DNA of 64,000 nucleotides. Origin: Planctomycetes bacterium MalM25 (GTDB lineage Bacteria > Planctomycetota > Planctomycetia > Pirellulales > Lacipirellulaceae). The notes under the pieces are model-generated. The model did not search any database. It saw only the letters and a list, made by a program, of their open reading frames with translations, and was not told the DNA's origin. Below, in pieces: positions 36,355 to 45,916 of this stretch (positions are counted from its first letter, which is position 1; every line of letters begins with the position of its first letter). A program made the translations under genes and the position numbers. The stretch covers positions 829,001-893,000 of the forward strand of contig CP036424.1 in the NCBI GenBank assembly GCA_007745835.1, written 5' to 3'.

Positions 36355-37053
36355 TTAAGGCAGGTCGAACAGCAGCAAGTCCACGCCCGCGCCGGCGGCA
36401 CGGATCGTGACGGTCGTCTCGTCCTCCAAGGCGACGCCGTCGCCTGTGGAGAGCGTCTCACCGGCGATTCGGGCCGAGCCGCCTAGGACTTGGACCCAGA
36501 CGCCCCGCCCGGGTTCGGGGGGGTGCTCAACGGAAACCCCGCTGGCGAGTCGCCCGAGCCAGACCTCGGCGTCCTGTTGGATGGTGAGTGAACCGTCGCG
36601 GCCGTCGGGCGAGGCCGCCAACATTAGGCGGTCCGTGGGGGCGTCGGCCAGCGAGAGCTCCTCGTAGCTCGGCGGCAGGCCGCGCTCGCGAGGCTTGATC
36701 CAGACTTGGTAGAAGTGAACCGGTTCGGCGTCGGACGGGTTAAACTCGCTGTGGTTGATCCCGGACCCGGCGGTGATGCGTTGGAACTCGCCGGGGCCGA
36801 TGACGGCGCCGTTGCCCAGGCTGTCGCGGTGTTCGAGCCGGCCTTCCAGCACGTAGGAGAGGATCTCCATGTCGCGGTGCGGGTGCGATCCGAATCCCTC
36901 GCCGGGGGCGACGCGGTCGTCGTTCATCACGCGGAGTGAGCGGAAGCCCATCTGGTTCGCGTCGCGGTAGTCGGCGAACGAGAAGGTGTGTTGGCTCCGC
37001 AGCCAGCCGTGATCGGCTTGGCCTCGTTCGTGGGCGCGGCGGACTCGGATCAT
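36355..37053 (-). CDS. Pirin-family cupin protein
   Basis: Bicupin of 232 residues of the YhhW/pirin type. The N-terminal metal site is visible as GSHPHRDMEILSYVLEGRLEHRDS, with a conserved preceding segment SQHTFSFADYRD and the later ITAGSGINHSEFNPS; the second cupin is degenerate. Family members have quercetinase activity in vitro, while the physiological role is uncertain. It is 77 bases downstream of cysQ on the same strand and probably co-transcribed. The usual family length and N-terminus (MIRVRRAHERG) support the start. Confidence 0.9.
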   Translation of the reverse strand: MIRVRRAHERGQADHGWLRSQHTFSFADYRDANQMGFRSLRVMNDDRVAPGEGFGSHPHRDMEILSYVLEGRLEHRDSLGNGAVIGPGEFQRITAGSGINHSEFNPSDAEPVHFYQVWIKPRERGLPPSYEELSLADAPTDRLMLAASPDGRDGSLTIQQDAEVWLGRLASGVSVEHPPEPGRGVWVQVLGGSARIAGETLSTGDGVALEDETTVTIRAAGAGVDLLLFDLP

Positions 37054-37130
37054 CTCGGGACGCTCCGGTGGCGATCGGTTTCAGACGATCGCTTCTACGC
37101 ACCGCGTGCCGGGCGGTTCACCCGCTCAGC

Positions 37131-38120
37131 TCAGGCCTTGATCTCGCGGAGCGCGGCGAGGGCCGCCTCGTGGAGGGCGCCGTTCGTGGCGACGACGCCC
37201 CGGTTGGTCGCCAGGGTCCGGCCGTGCGAGAAGTCGAGCGGCTTGCCGTCCAGGTCCGAGACGCGGCCGCCCGCTTCCTCGACGACGATCGAACCGGCCG
37301 CCTGGTCCCAGACTTTTTCGCGGTAGTCGGGGCGATCGGCCGACAGCAGCCGGACGAGCATCTCGCCCCCGCCGGCGGCGAGCACGGCGTACTTCGCTTG
37401 GCTGTCCATGCCGACCGGATCGACCGCGACGCCCATCGCCGTGGCGAGGTGGTCGATCGCTCCGAGGTTGGTGTGCCCCTTCTCGACCGAACGGAGCATC
37501 CGGGTCTTCGTGGCGTCGGACTCGGGCGAGGCGGCGAGGCGTGTCCAATCGCCCTCGGTACTCAAGCCGGAAGCATAAGTCCCCTCGCCGCGGATGGCGA
37601 TCAGCAACGAACCGGCGCCCCCCTTCGCGGGCTGACTAGCGCCTTCCAGCTCGGGGCAGCCGAGCACCCCAAGCTTGACTTGGCCCCCTTCGACCAGCGC
37701 GAGGGCGACCGCGTACTGATCGCCCCGGAGGAAGCCCTTGGTGCCGTCGATCGGGTCGAGGGTCCAGTAGGCGTCGCCCGCGTCGGACGCGCCGTGGTCG
37801 ATCCAGTCGCAGACCTGTTGCGGCGTGGCGTCGGGGACGACCGACCGAACGAAATGCGTGACCTGCTCAAGCGTCGCCGCGCCGTCCGCCTCGCGGAGCG
37901 CTGCGGCCGACTCCTCGCCCACGAGCACGCCACAAGCGAGCCCCGCTTCGGCGAGCCGCTTTCCGACAACGGCCTGAGCGGCAAAGTCCCCAACGGTGAC
38001 CGGCGACTTATCTCCCTTCGTGAGGGCGTCGGTGACCATCTCCGCCTGAACGCGGCGGGTCAGGAGGGCGGCTTCTCGCACCGCGTCGAGGGCAAAGCGG
38101 GCTTCGGGGGTGTCGAACAT
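37131..38120 (-). CDS. cysQ: 3'(2'),5'-bisphosphate nucleotidase
   Basis: Inositol-monophosphatase-superfamily enzyme of 329 residues that converts 3'-phosphoadenosine 5'-phosphate to AMP, recycling the by-product of sulfate assimilation. Metal-binding motifs: VGEES (about 68-72), the hallmark DPIDGTKGFLRGDQYAVALA, and the C-terminal WDQAAGSIVVEEAGG. The length fits the Hal2/plant SAL1-like bacterial branch. ATG 38120 sits directly against a long hairpin (38123-38194). Pirin follows downstream. Confidence 0.92.
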   Translation of the reverse strand: MFDTPEARFALDAVREAALLTRRVQAEMVTDALTKGDKSPVTVGDFAAQAVVGKRLAEAGLACGVLVGEESAAALREADGAATLEQVTHFVRSVVPDATPQQVCDWIDHGASDAGDAYWTLDPIDGTKGFLRGDQYAVALALVEGGQVKLGVLGCPELEGASQPAKGGAGSLLIAIRGEGTYASGLSTEGDWTRLAASPESDATKTRMLRSVEKGHTNLGAIDHLATAMGVAVDPVGMDSQAKYAVLAAGGGEMLVRLLSADRPDYREKVWDQAAGSIVVEEAGGRVSDLDGKPLDFSHGRTLATNRGVVATNGALHEAALAALREIKA

Positions 38121-38122
38121 AA

Positions 38123-38194
38123 AAAGCGGTCAGCTATCAGCTTTCAGCGATCAGCCGCGAAGCTGTGCGCTGATCGCTGAAAACTGACCGCTTT
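38123..38194. repeat. Long hairpin abutting the cysQ start
   Basis: Arm 38123-38155 (aaagcggtcag...cagcgatcagc) pairs with 38169-38194 over 26 bases, leaving a 7-base bulge (ctatcag) and a 13-base loop. A diverged relative lies immediately before the cimA ATG (about 57072-57139). Probably a mobile palindromic repeat that could form structure in the cysQ leader. Confidence 0.7.
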
Positions 38195-38256
38195 AATCAT
38201 GAGCAGACGCCAGCGAGGTCTTGGCGAAAGCCAAGACGAGCTAGCCCGGAAACAAG

Positions 38257-38327
38257 CAACCCCGCCAGGACTCGAACCTGGAATAAGGGAATCAAAATCC
38301 CTGGTGTTACCATTACACTACGGGGTT
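38257..38327 (-). tRNA. tRNA-Gln (TTG)
   Basis: Complete 71-base cloverleaf on the minus strand: acceptor AACCCCG/CGGGGTT, short D-arm GTGTAATGGTAACAC, anticodon stem AGGGA/TCCCT around TTTTGAT (anticodon TTG), T-arm CCAGG/CCTGG with TTCGAGT, discriminator G (as expected for Gln), no CCA. Confidence 0.93.
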
Positions 38328-38388
38328 CCTGGCCGCGTTAGCGACCGGGGGGACGGCCGCCGAGGCGGCCGTAGCTACGTACTCTACC

Positions 38389-39141
38389 TCACGGGGCGTC
38401 GTCCGTTAACGGGCCTTTCTCCCCCGACCCGGCCTCTTCGGCGGGCGCTGGCGGCGGGGTGTTGGCCACCGAGAAGCTGAGCTGCTCCAGCTCGGTCGCC
38501 AGATCGACCCCCACGAGGCTGACGCCCGCGGGGAGGGACAGCGTCACGGGTGCGAAGTTCAGGATGCCCACCACGCCCGCCGAAACGAGGCGATTGGCGA
38601 TATCCTGGGCCGCTTCGGCCGAGGTCGCGATCAGCCCGAGTGTCACGCCCCGGTCGCGGACGGTGCTCTCCAGGGCGCTGATCGGTTCGACGGCCACCCC
38701 GCCGAAGCTCATGCCGACCTTCGAGGAATCGCTGTCGAAGGCGGCCGCGACCCGAAACCCCTGCGGCCGGAAGCCTTTGTAGCCCAGCAACGCCCGCCCC
38801 AGGTTACCCACGCCGACGATCGCCACGACCCACTCGCGGTCGGTGCCCAGGATGCGGCGGATGGCGGCGACCAGCTCGCCGCAGCGGTAGCCGACCCCCG
38901 GATGGCCGAATTGGCCGAAGTAGGCCAAGTCCTTGCGGACCTGGGCGTCGGTGAAGCCGAGCAGCTTGCCGAGCTGGCTCGAGCTGATCGTCTCCTTGCG
39001 CTCGCGTTCCAGCCGGCCGAGCTCACGCAGGTAGAGGCTCAGACGGTTCACCACCGCTTTGGGGACCGGCTTGGACTCCTCGGCCCGATCGGGATCGGGG
39101 AGTTCGGGCGAGGCGGAGCCTTTGCTCGTGCTGTCAGCCAT
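38389..39141 (-). CDS. rex: Redox-sensing transcriptional repressor Rex
   Basis: NADH/NAD+-sensing repressor of about 250 residues. The N-terminal winged helix (about 28-95) contains RLSLYLRELGRL, ISSSQLGKLLGFTDAQVRKD and the conserved LAYFGQFGHPGVGY. The Rossmann domain opens with VVAIVGVGNLGRALLGY and includes GLIATSAEAAQDIANRLV and GILNFAPVTL. Rex binds TGTGAA-N4-TTCACA-type operators when NADH is low. A matching pair lies at 63165-63206. ATG 39141 is preferred; MSAPTEDSG at 39210 is an alternative because the N-terminal extension is low-complexity. The acidic C-terminal tail (PPPAPAEEAGSGEKG) is unusual but minor. Confidence 0.93.
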   Translation of the reverse strand: MADSTSKGSASPELPDPDRAEESKPVPKAVVNRLSLYLRELGRLERERKETISSSQLGKLLGFTDAQVRKDLAYFGQFGHPGVGYRCGELVAAIRRILGTDREWVVAIVGVGNLGRALLGYKGFRPQGFRVAAAFDSDSSKVGMSFGGVAVEPISALESTVRDRGVTLGLIATSAEAAQDIANRLVSAGVVGILNFAPVTLSLPAGVSLVGVDLATELEQLSFSVANTPPPAPAEEAGSGEKGPLTDDAP

Positions 39142-39258
39142 GTTCCGGGCGGGGGTCGGTGGCCGCGTGGGCCAGGCGGGTCTGCCCGAATCTTCGGTTG
39201 GGGCTGACATCAACTCTACGAAACGAGCTGATCGGCCGCAATTTGACCTGAGAAGCAC

Positions 39259-39559
39259 GGTTCTGCGAAGTGCGTCAGGAGAACCGGGTGAAGCGACGCT
39301 TCTGGCGCATTCGGCCCGATCGTCGCAGCGGGCGCGACCGGGGTGGCATCCGCTCTTGCGTAATCGCGCAACTCGTTTGGTTAAAAGACTTTGCGTACGG
39401 TAAGCAGCGACGATAGCGGCGCCGGCGCCGATAGCGGAATTTAGGAAGAACAGCTAAGGGGTGAGGGCGATGCCTCCCGACCTAACTACGGACGGATCTT
39501 ATCCGTTTTGACCAGACCCCCTACTTACCCCAGCTGTTTTTGAGGAGGCGAACAAAAAG
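39259..39559. other. Leader region of the YTV/cysteine-repeat gene
   Basis: About 300 bases without a gene. A small hairpin acggat-ctt-atccgt followed by TTTT occurs at 39492-39510, 50 bases before the ATG, and gatagcggcgcc repeats near 39410-39435. GAGGCG precedes the ATG. Consistent with a strong promoter and leader for an abundant protein, but no specific site is identified. Confidence 0.35.
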
Positions 39560-41059
39560 ATGAAACGTCTGTATGGCTTGCCGCTGCTGGCTGCCGTCGC
39601 TTCGCTTGCCGGTGTGCAAGCGGACGCGGCGTGTGACTGTGCGGCCCGTTACGGAAGCGCCGAAGGCGCCGTCCAAATGGACGGCGGTTGCGCTGCCGAT
39701 TCGCGCACGATCTACCGCACCGAGACGCGGCGGATCATGGAAGAGCGTTGTGAAACTCGTTACCGCACGGTCTACGACCGCGTGCCTTTCGAGAAGACGG
39801 TCAACTACACCAAGCACGTGACCGAGCAGCGCCAGAAGCAGGTCAACTACACCGTCATGAAGCCGGTGTACGAGACCAAGACCCGCACCTACACGGTCAA
39901 CCGCCCCGTGTGGGAGACGCGTCAGCGTCAGATCAACTACACCGTCATGAAGCCGGTGTACGAGACCAAGACCCGCACTTACACCGTGCACAAGCCGGTC
40001 TGGGAGACGCGTCAGCGTCAGATCAACTACACCGTTATGAAGCCGGTGTACGAGACCAAGACCCGCACCTACACCGTGCACCGCCCCGTGTGGGAGACGC
40101 GTCAGCGTCAGATCAACTACACGGTCATGAAGCCGGTCTGGGAGACCAAGACCCGCAGCTACACCGTCCACAAGCCGGTCTGGGAGACGCGCACCCGTGA
40201 GGTGACCTACCACGTCCGCAAGGCGGTTCCGTACACGAAGACCATCTCGGTCCGTGGCGGCCACTGGACGACCGAGAGCTACACGGTCCCGGGCAAGACC
40301 TACTATCGCACGGTCCGCACGCCGGGCAAGTGGGTCTACAACCCCTCGACCTGCTGCAACTGCTACTGCCCCGGTAAGTGCTGCAAGGTCGCTTGCACCA
40401 CGGCGCCGAAGACCTGCTGCAAGAAGGTCTGGGTCCCGACCTGCGAGCAGAAGGAAATCTGCTGCACCAAGTACGTGTGCGAGCCGCGTACGAAGACCTG
40501 CTGCTACAAGGTCTGCAAGATGGTTCCTGAGTGCAAGACCTGCTGCTACAAGGTCTGCCGGATGGTTCCTGAGTGCCGCACGAAGACCTGCTGCTACAAG
40601 GTCTGCAAGATGGTTCCCGAGTGCAAGACCTGCTGCTACAAGGTCTGCAAGATGGTTCCCGAGTGCCGCACGCGGACCTGCTGCTACAAGGTCTGCAAGA
40701 TGGTGCCCGAGTGCAAGACCTGCTGCTACAAGGTCTGCCGGATGGTGCCCGAGTGCCGCACGAAGACCTGCTGCTACAAGGTCTGCAAGATGGTTCCCGA
40801 GTGCAAGACCTGCACCTACCAGGTCTGCAAGATGGTTCCTGAGTGCCGCACGAAGACCGTCTGCTACAACGTCTGCGTTCCGCAGACGTGCCAACGCACG
40901 GTCACGTGCTACAAGTGCGTGTCGCGTCAGGTCCCGTACCAGGTCAAGGTCTGCGTGCCGCGTTGCGTCACGATCAAGGTCCCTTGCAAGATCGTGACCG
41001 ACTGCCCGGCCCCGGCGTGCGAAGGCGCCGCCCCGGCCGGCGATTGCGGCTGCAACTGA
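39560..41059 (+). CDS. Planctomycete YTV-repeat / cysteine-repeat wall-type protein
   Basis: Exported 499-residue protein built of repeats. Signal peptide 1-23 (ending GVQADA). Residues about 95-214 are four 30-residue units, VNYTVMKPVYETKTRTYTV then N/HRPVWETRQRQ (exact 90-bp period at 39842, 39932, 40022, 40112), matching the planctomycete YTV family. After a Tyr-rich linker, residues about 255-490 are dominated by CCYKVCKMVPECKT and CCYKVCRMVPECRT repeats, with about one residue in five a cysteine. YTV and cysteine-rich proteins were described in Rhodopirellula and linked to the proteinaceous, disulfide-linked wall; that role is an inference here. A strong terminator follows at 41177. Monocistronic. 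Confidence 0.88.
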   Translation: MKRLYGLPLLAAVASLAGVQADAACDCAARYGSAEGAVQMDGGCAADSRTIYRTETRRIMEERCETRYRTVYDRVPFEKTVNYTKHVTEQRQKQVNYTVMKPVYETKTRTYTVNRPVWETRQRQINYTVMKPVYETKTRTYTVHKPVWETRQRQINYTVMKPVYETKTRTYTVHRPVWETRQRQINYTVMKPVWETKTRSYTVHKPVWETRTREVTYHVRKAVPYTKTISVRGGHWTTESYTVPGKTYYRTVRTPGKWVYNPSTCCNCYCPGKCCKVACTTAPKTCCKKVWVPTCEQKEICCTKYVCEPRTKTCCYKVCKMVPECKTCCYKVCRMVPECRTKTCCYKVCKMVPECKTCCYKVCKMVPECRTRTCCYKVCKMVPECKTCCYKVCRMVPECRTKTCCYKVCKMVPECKTCTYQVCKMVPECRTKTVCYNVCVPQTCQRTVTCYKCVSRQVPYQVKVCVPRCVTIKVPCKIVTDCPAPACEGAAPAGDCGCN

Positions 41060-41176
41060 ATGAGGGCAGGCTCTGAGAGCCTGCATTAATCAACGACAAG
41101 GACGCCTCCTACCGGCCTCGCCCCTCGTATGGGCGGCGGAACCGACCGGCAGGCAGGTCTGGTCAAAAAGCGATAG

Positions 41177-41213
41177 AGCGGCCCGGTCCCTCGCGGATCG
41201 GGCCGCTTTTCTT
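41177..41213 (+). terminator. Intrinsic terminator after the YTV gene
   Basis: agcggcccg (41177-41185) pairs with cgggccgct (41199-41207), extended inward by four more pairs, followed by TTTCTT. It lies 118 bases downstream of the stop. Confidence 0.75.
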
Positions 41214-41300
41214 ATGCGCGTTGCTTTCCCACCCCGCGGCGTGGGATAGACTCGGGCCCATCGCCCCCGTCCGGCAGCGTCCACCACGAGACCCCTCCCC

Positions 41301-41993
41301 ATGCCTGCTGCGTTCCCCGGCTTCCCGCTCGGCATGCTGCACTTCTTGGAGCAGCTCTCGCGGAACAACAACAAAAAGTGGTTCGACGCCAACAAGCCTC
41401 GCTATGAGGCGGAGGTCCGCGAGCCGGCGCTCGCGTTCATCGCGGCGATGGAGAAGCCGCTGGGGAAGCTCTCGCCCCACTTCCTCGCCGTGCCGAAGAA
41501 GGTGGGCGGGTCGCTCATGCGGGTCCACCGCGACGTCCGGTTCGGCAAGGACAAAACACCCTACAAGACGAACGTCGGTATCCAGTTCCGGCACGAGGCG
41601 GGCAAGGACGTGCACGCCCCGGGCTTCTACCTGCACATCGCCCTGGACGAGTGCTTCCTCGGCGCTGGCGTGTGGCGGCCCGATTCGACGGCCCTGGGCG
41701 GCATCCGTGGCTGGATCGACGAGCAGCCCGCCAAGTGGAAACGGGCGAAGGGGGGCAAGCGTTTCACCGACGTCTGGTCGCAGTCGGGCGACTCGCTCAA
41801 GCGCCCCCCGCGCGGCTACGACGCCGAGCACCCGCTGGTCGACGACCTGAAACGGAAGGACCACATCGCGATCGCGCCGATCGATCACGACGAGCTCTTC
41901 TCGCCCGGCGTGGTGAAGCACGTTTCCGACGCCTTCAATCGCAGCAAGCCGTACGTCGGCTTCCTGTGCGAGGCGCTCGATCTTGATTTCTAG
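41301..41993 (+). CDS. DUF2461 (TIGR02453) family protein
   Basis: Cytoplasmic protein of 230 residues of a widespread uncharacterised family. Typical landmarks are FLEQLSRNNNKKWFDANKPRY at the N-terminus, LMRVHRDVRFGKDKTPYKTN in the middle and GFYLHIALDECFLGAGVW. Length and ends match the family. No enzymatic activity has been assigned. It is convergent with the methyltransferase gene at 42019, with 25 bases between the stops. Confidence 0.88.
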   Translation: MPAAFPGFPLGMLHFLEQLSRNNNKKWFDANKPRYEAEVREPALAFIAAMEKPLGKLSPHFLAVPKKVGGSLMRVHRDVRFGKDKTPYKTNVGIQFRHEAGKDVHAPGFYLHIALDECFLGAGVWRPDSTALGGIRGWIDEQPAKWKRAKGGKRFTDVWSQSGDSLKRPPRGYDAEHPLVDDLKRKDHIAIAPIDHDELFSPGVVKHVSDAFNRSKPYVGFLCEALDLDF

Positions 41994-42018
41994 CCGAGCG
42001 GGGCTTCGGACGCTCGGT

Positions 42019-42717
42019 TTACTTGACGAACGCTACCTGGCTGCCGGTGGTGGAGAACCAGCGGCCGCCCGACTCGGCGGCGAAGGTCTCGATCGCGCGG
42101 CCGACACCGTCGGCGTGAGCGTCGTGCGTGAGCATGATGCCGCCGGCCACCAGCCGAGGCCAGAAGTAGCGGAAGCAGGCGAGCGTGCTGTCGTGCGTAT
42201 CGACGTCGAGGTGGATGAACGAAAACTCCCGATCGGCCGCTTCGCCCGCTGACTCGGGAAAGTACCCGGGCCGGATCTCGACGTTCGGGTACGGGGCAAG
42301 GTAGCTCGTCACCTTCTCTTGGCTCGATTCGTACTGGCCGCTCTTGAAGAAGGCGAAGCCGCCGTGCGTGTCGGCGTCGCTGACGTCTTGGAGGCCGTCC
42401 TCGAAGGTGTCGAAGGCCCAGAAGGTGCGGTCCCCTTTCACGCTGCAGATCAGTTTAGCGCTCGCGCCCTGGAAGACGCCGACCTCGGCGAGGTCACCTT
42501 CCAGGGAGCTCTGCATGCGGGCGAGGGACAGGATGGTGTGGGCTTCGAGGGGCTGCAGCAGCATCCGTTTCTCACGCGCGACGGTGCGGATCAGCTGAAC
42601 GTCCTCGGGGTCCTTGTAGAACGAGAGCAGGGCGTACTGCACTCGCTTGAGGAAGAACATCAGCGTCGGCATCACCAGCGGGACGCGGTAGATGAAGAAA
42701 TGGACGAGTCGACGCAT
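42019..42717 (-). CDS. TylF/macrocin-type O-methyltransferase family protein
   Basis: SAM-dependent methyltransferase-like protein of 232 residues. The SAM-binding loop is GDLAEVGVFQGASAKLIC, followed by FWAFDTFEDGLQDVSD and the metal/substrate region FIHLDVDTHDSTLACFRYFW, then LVAGGIMLTHDAHADGVGRA. This is the TylF (macrocin O-methyltransferase) pattern, often found in glycan or lipid modification loci; the acceptor is unknown. The N-terminal hydrophobic stretch (HFFIYRVPLVMPTLMFFL) suggests membrane association. ATG 42717 is chosen; the frame stays open far upstream only because it runs antisense to ppdK. Divergent from ppdK. Confidence 0.8.
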   Translation of the reverse strand: MRRLVHFFIYRVPLVMPTLMFFLKRVQYALLSFYKDPEDVQLIRTVAREKRMLLQPLEAHTILSLARMQSSLEGDLAEVGVFQGASAKLICSVKGDRTFWAFDTFEDGLQDVSDADTHGGFAFFKSGQYESSQEKVTSYLAPYPNVEIRPGYFPESAGEAADREFSFIHLDVDTHDSTLACFRYFWPRLVAGGIMLTHDAHADGVGRAIETFAAESGGRWFSTTGSQVAFVK

Positions 42718-43014
42718 GGCGCACGGCGGGGAGGGCGGGGGGGACGGTCTCTCCAGCTTAGTTGCCGCCATGCCTAGAAGCGGGCGATTTGGGAGGTCCG
42801 AGGTGCGGCCGAGGCCTGCCCATTCCGGGGATTCGTCCCGATCGCCCCGTTGACGGCTGCCGGGGGCCGGGACTACGCTTGCCGGACTATTTTCCACCCG
42901 ATCGCCCCGCCCTAGGGCATGTGTGGCGGTCGGCGGAGTCCAAGAACCACCCCGCCAGCTCGCCTTCCGCGGCTCGCACCGACTTCCCTCCCCCGATACA
43001 GGAAACAGGCCGAC

Positions 43015-45693
43015 ATGGCTAAGAAGAAGCCCGCCGCCGGCAAGATGGTTTACTACTTCGGCAAGACGAAGACCGAAGGTGACACCTCGATGAAGCAGCT
43101 CATCGGGGGCAAGGGGGCCAACCTGGCCGACATGACCTCGATCGGCCTGCCGGTCCCGGCCGGCTTCACAATCACGACCGAGTGCTGTGGGAAGTACGGC
43201 AAGGCGGGCAAGTTCCCGAAGGGGATGATGGACGAGGTCAACGCCGCGGTGAAGACCTTGGAGAAGGAGACCAAGAAGAAGTTTGGCGACTCGAAAGACC
43301 CGCTGCTCGTCTCCGTCCGCTCGGGAGCTGCGATCAGCATGCCGGGCATGATGAACACGATCTTGAACCTCGGCCTGAACGACGAGTCGGTCGCGGGCCT
43401 GGCAAACGCCACGGGCAACGAGCGCTTCGCGTACGACGCCTACCGCCGCCTGATCAACATGTACGGCGACGTCGTCATGGAGGTGGACCACCACCACTTC
43501 GAAGAGGCCTTCAGCAAGATCAAGACCAAGTATGGCGCCAAGGAGGACAACGACGTCCCGACCGAGGGCCTGATCCAGCTCGTCGACGCCTACAAGAAGG
43601 TCTACAAGAAGTACACCAAGAGCGACTTCCCGCAGGACCCGATCGAGCAGCTCGCCCTCGCCATCGAGGCGGTCTTCAAGAGCTGGAACTCGGACAAGGC
43701 GATCACCTACCGCCGCATCGAGGGCATCACCGGCCTGGCCGGCACCGCGGTGAACGTCCAGTCGATGGTGTTCGGCAACATGGGCGACGACTCGGGCACG
43801 GGCGTCGCGTTCACGCGGAACCCGTCGACCGGCGAGAACAAGTTCTACGGCGAGTTCCTCGTCAACGCCCAGGGCGAAGACGTCGTCGCCGGCATCCGCA
43901 CGCCGCAGCCCGTGGCCGAGATGCCCAAGTGGAAGTGCGACGCCGACAAGACGATCGGCAAGAAGGTCCACGCCGAGCTGATGGCGATCAAGACCAAGCT
44001 CGAGAAGCACTACAAGGACGTCCAGGACATCGAGTTCACGATCGAGAAGGGCAAGCTCTACATGCTGCAGACCCGCACCGGCAAGCGGACCGGCATGGCC
44101 GCCGTGCGGATCGCCTGCGAGATGGTGAAGGAGCGGCTCATCACCGAGAAGCAGGGCGTCATGCGGGTGCCTGCGGGCGACCTGACTCAGCTGCTGCTCC
44201 CCTCGTTCGACCCGGCCGCGAAGAAGAAGGCCAAGGCGTTGACCGTTGGCCTGCCGGCGTCGCCCGGCGCCGCGTTCGGCAAGCTCGCCTTCACCGCCGA
44301 GGAGGCGGTCGATCGGGCCCACTCTGGCGAGCAGGTCCTGCTCGTGCGTCAGGAGACCAGCCCCGAGGACGTCGACGGCATGCACTCCGCCGCCGGCATC
44401 CTCACCAGCACCGGCGGCATGACCAGCCACGCGGCGGTGGTCGCCCGCGGCTGGGGCAAGTGCTGCGTGGCCGGCGCCGGTGAGATCCACATCGACGAGA
44501 AGGCCAAGAAGATCAAGATCGGTGGCAAGACCTACGGCAAGAACGATGTCTTGTCGATCGACGGCTCGACCGGCGAAGTCTTCACCGGCGAGATGCCGAC
44601 CGTCTCGCCCAAGCTGTCGGGCAACTTCGCCACGGTCATGGGCTGGGCGGACAAGTACCGCAAGCTCGGCGTCCGCACCAACGCCGACTCGCCCGCCGAC
44701 TCGAAGCGGGCCCGCGACTTCGGCGCCGAGGGCATCGGCCTCTGCCGCACGGAGCACATGTTCTTCGAAGGCGATCGCATCCTCGCGATGCGGGAGATGA
44801 TCCTCTCAGACAACACGGCCGACCGCGAGAAGGCCCTCAAGAAGCTGCTGCCGTTCCAACGGAAGGACTTCGAGGGCATCTTCAAGGCGATGAAGGGCCT
44901 TCCGGTCACCGTCCGGTTGCTCGACCCGCCGCTCCACGAGTTCCTGCCGCACGACAAGGCGGCCATGAAGGAGCTGTCGGAGGTCACCGGCGTGCCGGTC
45001 AAAGAGATCGCCACCCGGGTGCAGCAACTTCACGAAGCGAACCCGATGCTCGGCCACCGCGGCTGCCGCCTGTCGATCACCTACCCGGAGATCTTGGTGA
45101 TGCAGGTCACGGCGATCACCGAGGCCGCCATCAGCTGCGTGAAGAAGAAGATCGACGCCAAGCCGGAGATCATGATCCCGCTGGTCGGCACCGTGAAGGA
45201 GCTCGCTCCGCTGCGTGAGCTGGCCGAGGAGACCATCGAGAAGGTCAAGGTGGCCAAGAAGTTCTCCGGCAAGCTCGACATCCTGATCGGCACGATGATC
45301 GAGATCCCGCGTGCCGCCCTCACCGCCGACGAGGTCGCCACCGAGGCCGACTTCTTCAGCTTCGGTACCAACGACCTGACGCAGATGACCTTCGGTTACT
45401 CCCGCGACGACGTGAACGGCTTCCTGCCGGATTACCTTGGCCAGGAGATCCTCGAGAAAGACCCGTTCCAGTCGATCGACACCTCGGGCGTCGGCCAGCT
45501 GGTCGAGACCGCGGTCAAGAAGGGTCAGTCCACCAACAAGAAGATCAAGCTCGGCATCTGCGGCGAGCACGGCGGCGACCCGGCGTCGATTCAGTTCTGC
45601 CACCAGGTCGGCCTGAACTACGTCAGCTGCAGCCCGTTCCGCGTGCCCATCGCCCGCCTCGCGGCCGCCCAAGCAGCCCTGACGCAGGCCTGA
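43015..45693 (+). CDS. ppdK: Pyruvate, phosphate dikinase
   Basis: Full-length PPDK of 892 residues interconverting pyruvate, ATP and phosphate with phosphoenolpyruvate, AMP and pyrophosphate. The N-terminal nucleotide-binding domain has [20 protein letters not shown] and [20 protein letters not shown]; the central phosphohistidine domain has [20 protein letters not shown]; the C-terminal TIM barrel has [27 protein letters not shown] and [17 protein letters not shown]. The start [16 protein letters not shown] has AGGAAACAGG upstream. Monocistronic, followed by a terminator-like hairpin. PPDK supports pyrophosphate-dependent glycolysis or gluconeogenesis. Confidence 0.96.
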   Translation: MAKKKPAAGKMVYYFGKTKTEGDTSMKQLIGGKGANLADMTSIGLPVPAGFTITTECCGKYGKAGKFPKGMMDEVNAAVKTLEKETKKKFGDSKDPLLVSVRSGAAISMPGMMNTILNLGLNDESVAGLANATGNERFAYDAYRRLINMYGDVVMEVDHHHFEEAFSKIKTKYGAKEDNDVPTEGLIQLVDAYKKVYKKYTKSDFPQDPIEQLALAIEAVFKSWNSDKAITYRRIEGITGLAGTAVNVQSMVFGNMGDDSGTGVAFTRNPSTGENKFYGEFLVNAQGEDVVAGIRTPQPVAEMPKWKCDADKTIGKKVHAELMAIKTKLEKHYKDVQDIEFTIEKGKLYMLQTRTGKRTGMAAVRIACEMVKERLITEKQGVMRVPAGDLTQLLLPSFDPAAKKKAKALTVGLPASPGAAFGKLAFTAEEAVDRAHSGEQVLLVRQETSPEDVDGMHSAAGILTSTGGMTSHAAVVARGWGKCCVAGAGEIHIDEKAKKIKIGGKTYGKNDVLSIDGSTGEVFTGEMPTVSPKLSGNFATVMGWADKYRKLGVRTNADSPADSKRARDFGAEGIGLCRTEHMFFEGDRILAMREMILSDNTADREKALKKLLPFQRKDFEGIFKAMKGLPVTVRLLDPPLHEFLPHDKAAMKELSEVTGVPVKEIATRVQQLHEANPMLGHRGCRLSITYPEILVMQVTAITEAAISCVKKKIDAKPEIMIPLVGTVKELAPLRELAEETIEKVKVAKKFSGKLDILIGTMIEIPRAALTADEVATEADFFSFGTNDLTQMTFGYSRDDVNGFLPDYLGQEILEKDPFQSIDTSGVGQLVETAVKKGQSTNKKIKLGICGEHGGDPASIQFCHQVGLNYVSCSPFRVPIARLAAAQAALTQA

Positions 45694-45730
45694 TCGAGCT
45701 TACGGGCCTGATCGGCTCGACAATCGAACG

Positions 45731-45769
45731 ACGACGGCCCGCTCCGGTTCACGCCGGGGCGGGTCGTTT
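45731..45769 (+). terminator. Terminator-like hairpin after ppdK
   Basis: cccgctccgg (45738-45747) pairs with ccggggcggg (45754-45763), with partial extension acga/tcgt and a short T run, 45 bases after the ppdK stop. Confidence 0.6.
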
Positions 45770-45916
45770 GCATGCATGATCCGTGCGGCGTCTCACGCTC
45801 GCCGGATCGGCACCGGCACGGCGAGCCCGCAAACGAACCCTCCCGCCTCCCGAACGGTACAGTACCCATGCCGCCGCGGTCCGAGGCGGCCGACCCACCC
45901 CGTGAGTTCCCGAATC

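Noticed and set aside
39842-40201. CRISPR-like regular 90-bp repeats
   Set aside because: The repeats are coding, in frame, with no spacers; they encode YTV units.
39521-41086. 521-codon antisense frame with repeated ALGNHLADLVAAG-like units
   Set aside because: It is the mirror image of the YTV/Cys repeats and has no start context or family match.
42718-44757. Very long minus-strand open frame continuous with the TylF-type methyltransferase
   Set aside because: It lies antisense to ppdK and has the composition of a mirror frame in GC-rich DNA; only the part below 42717 matches a known family.
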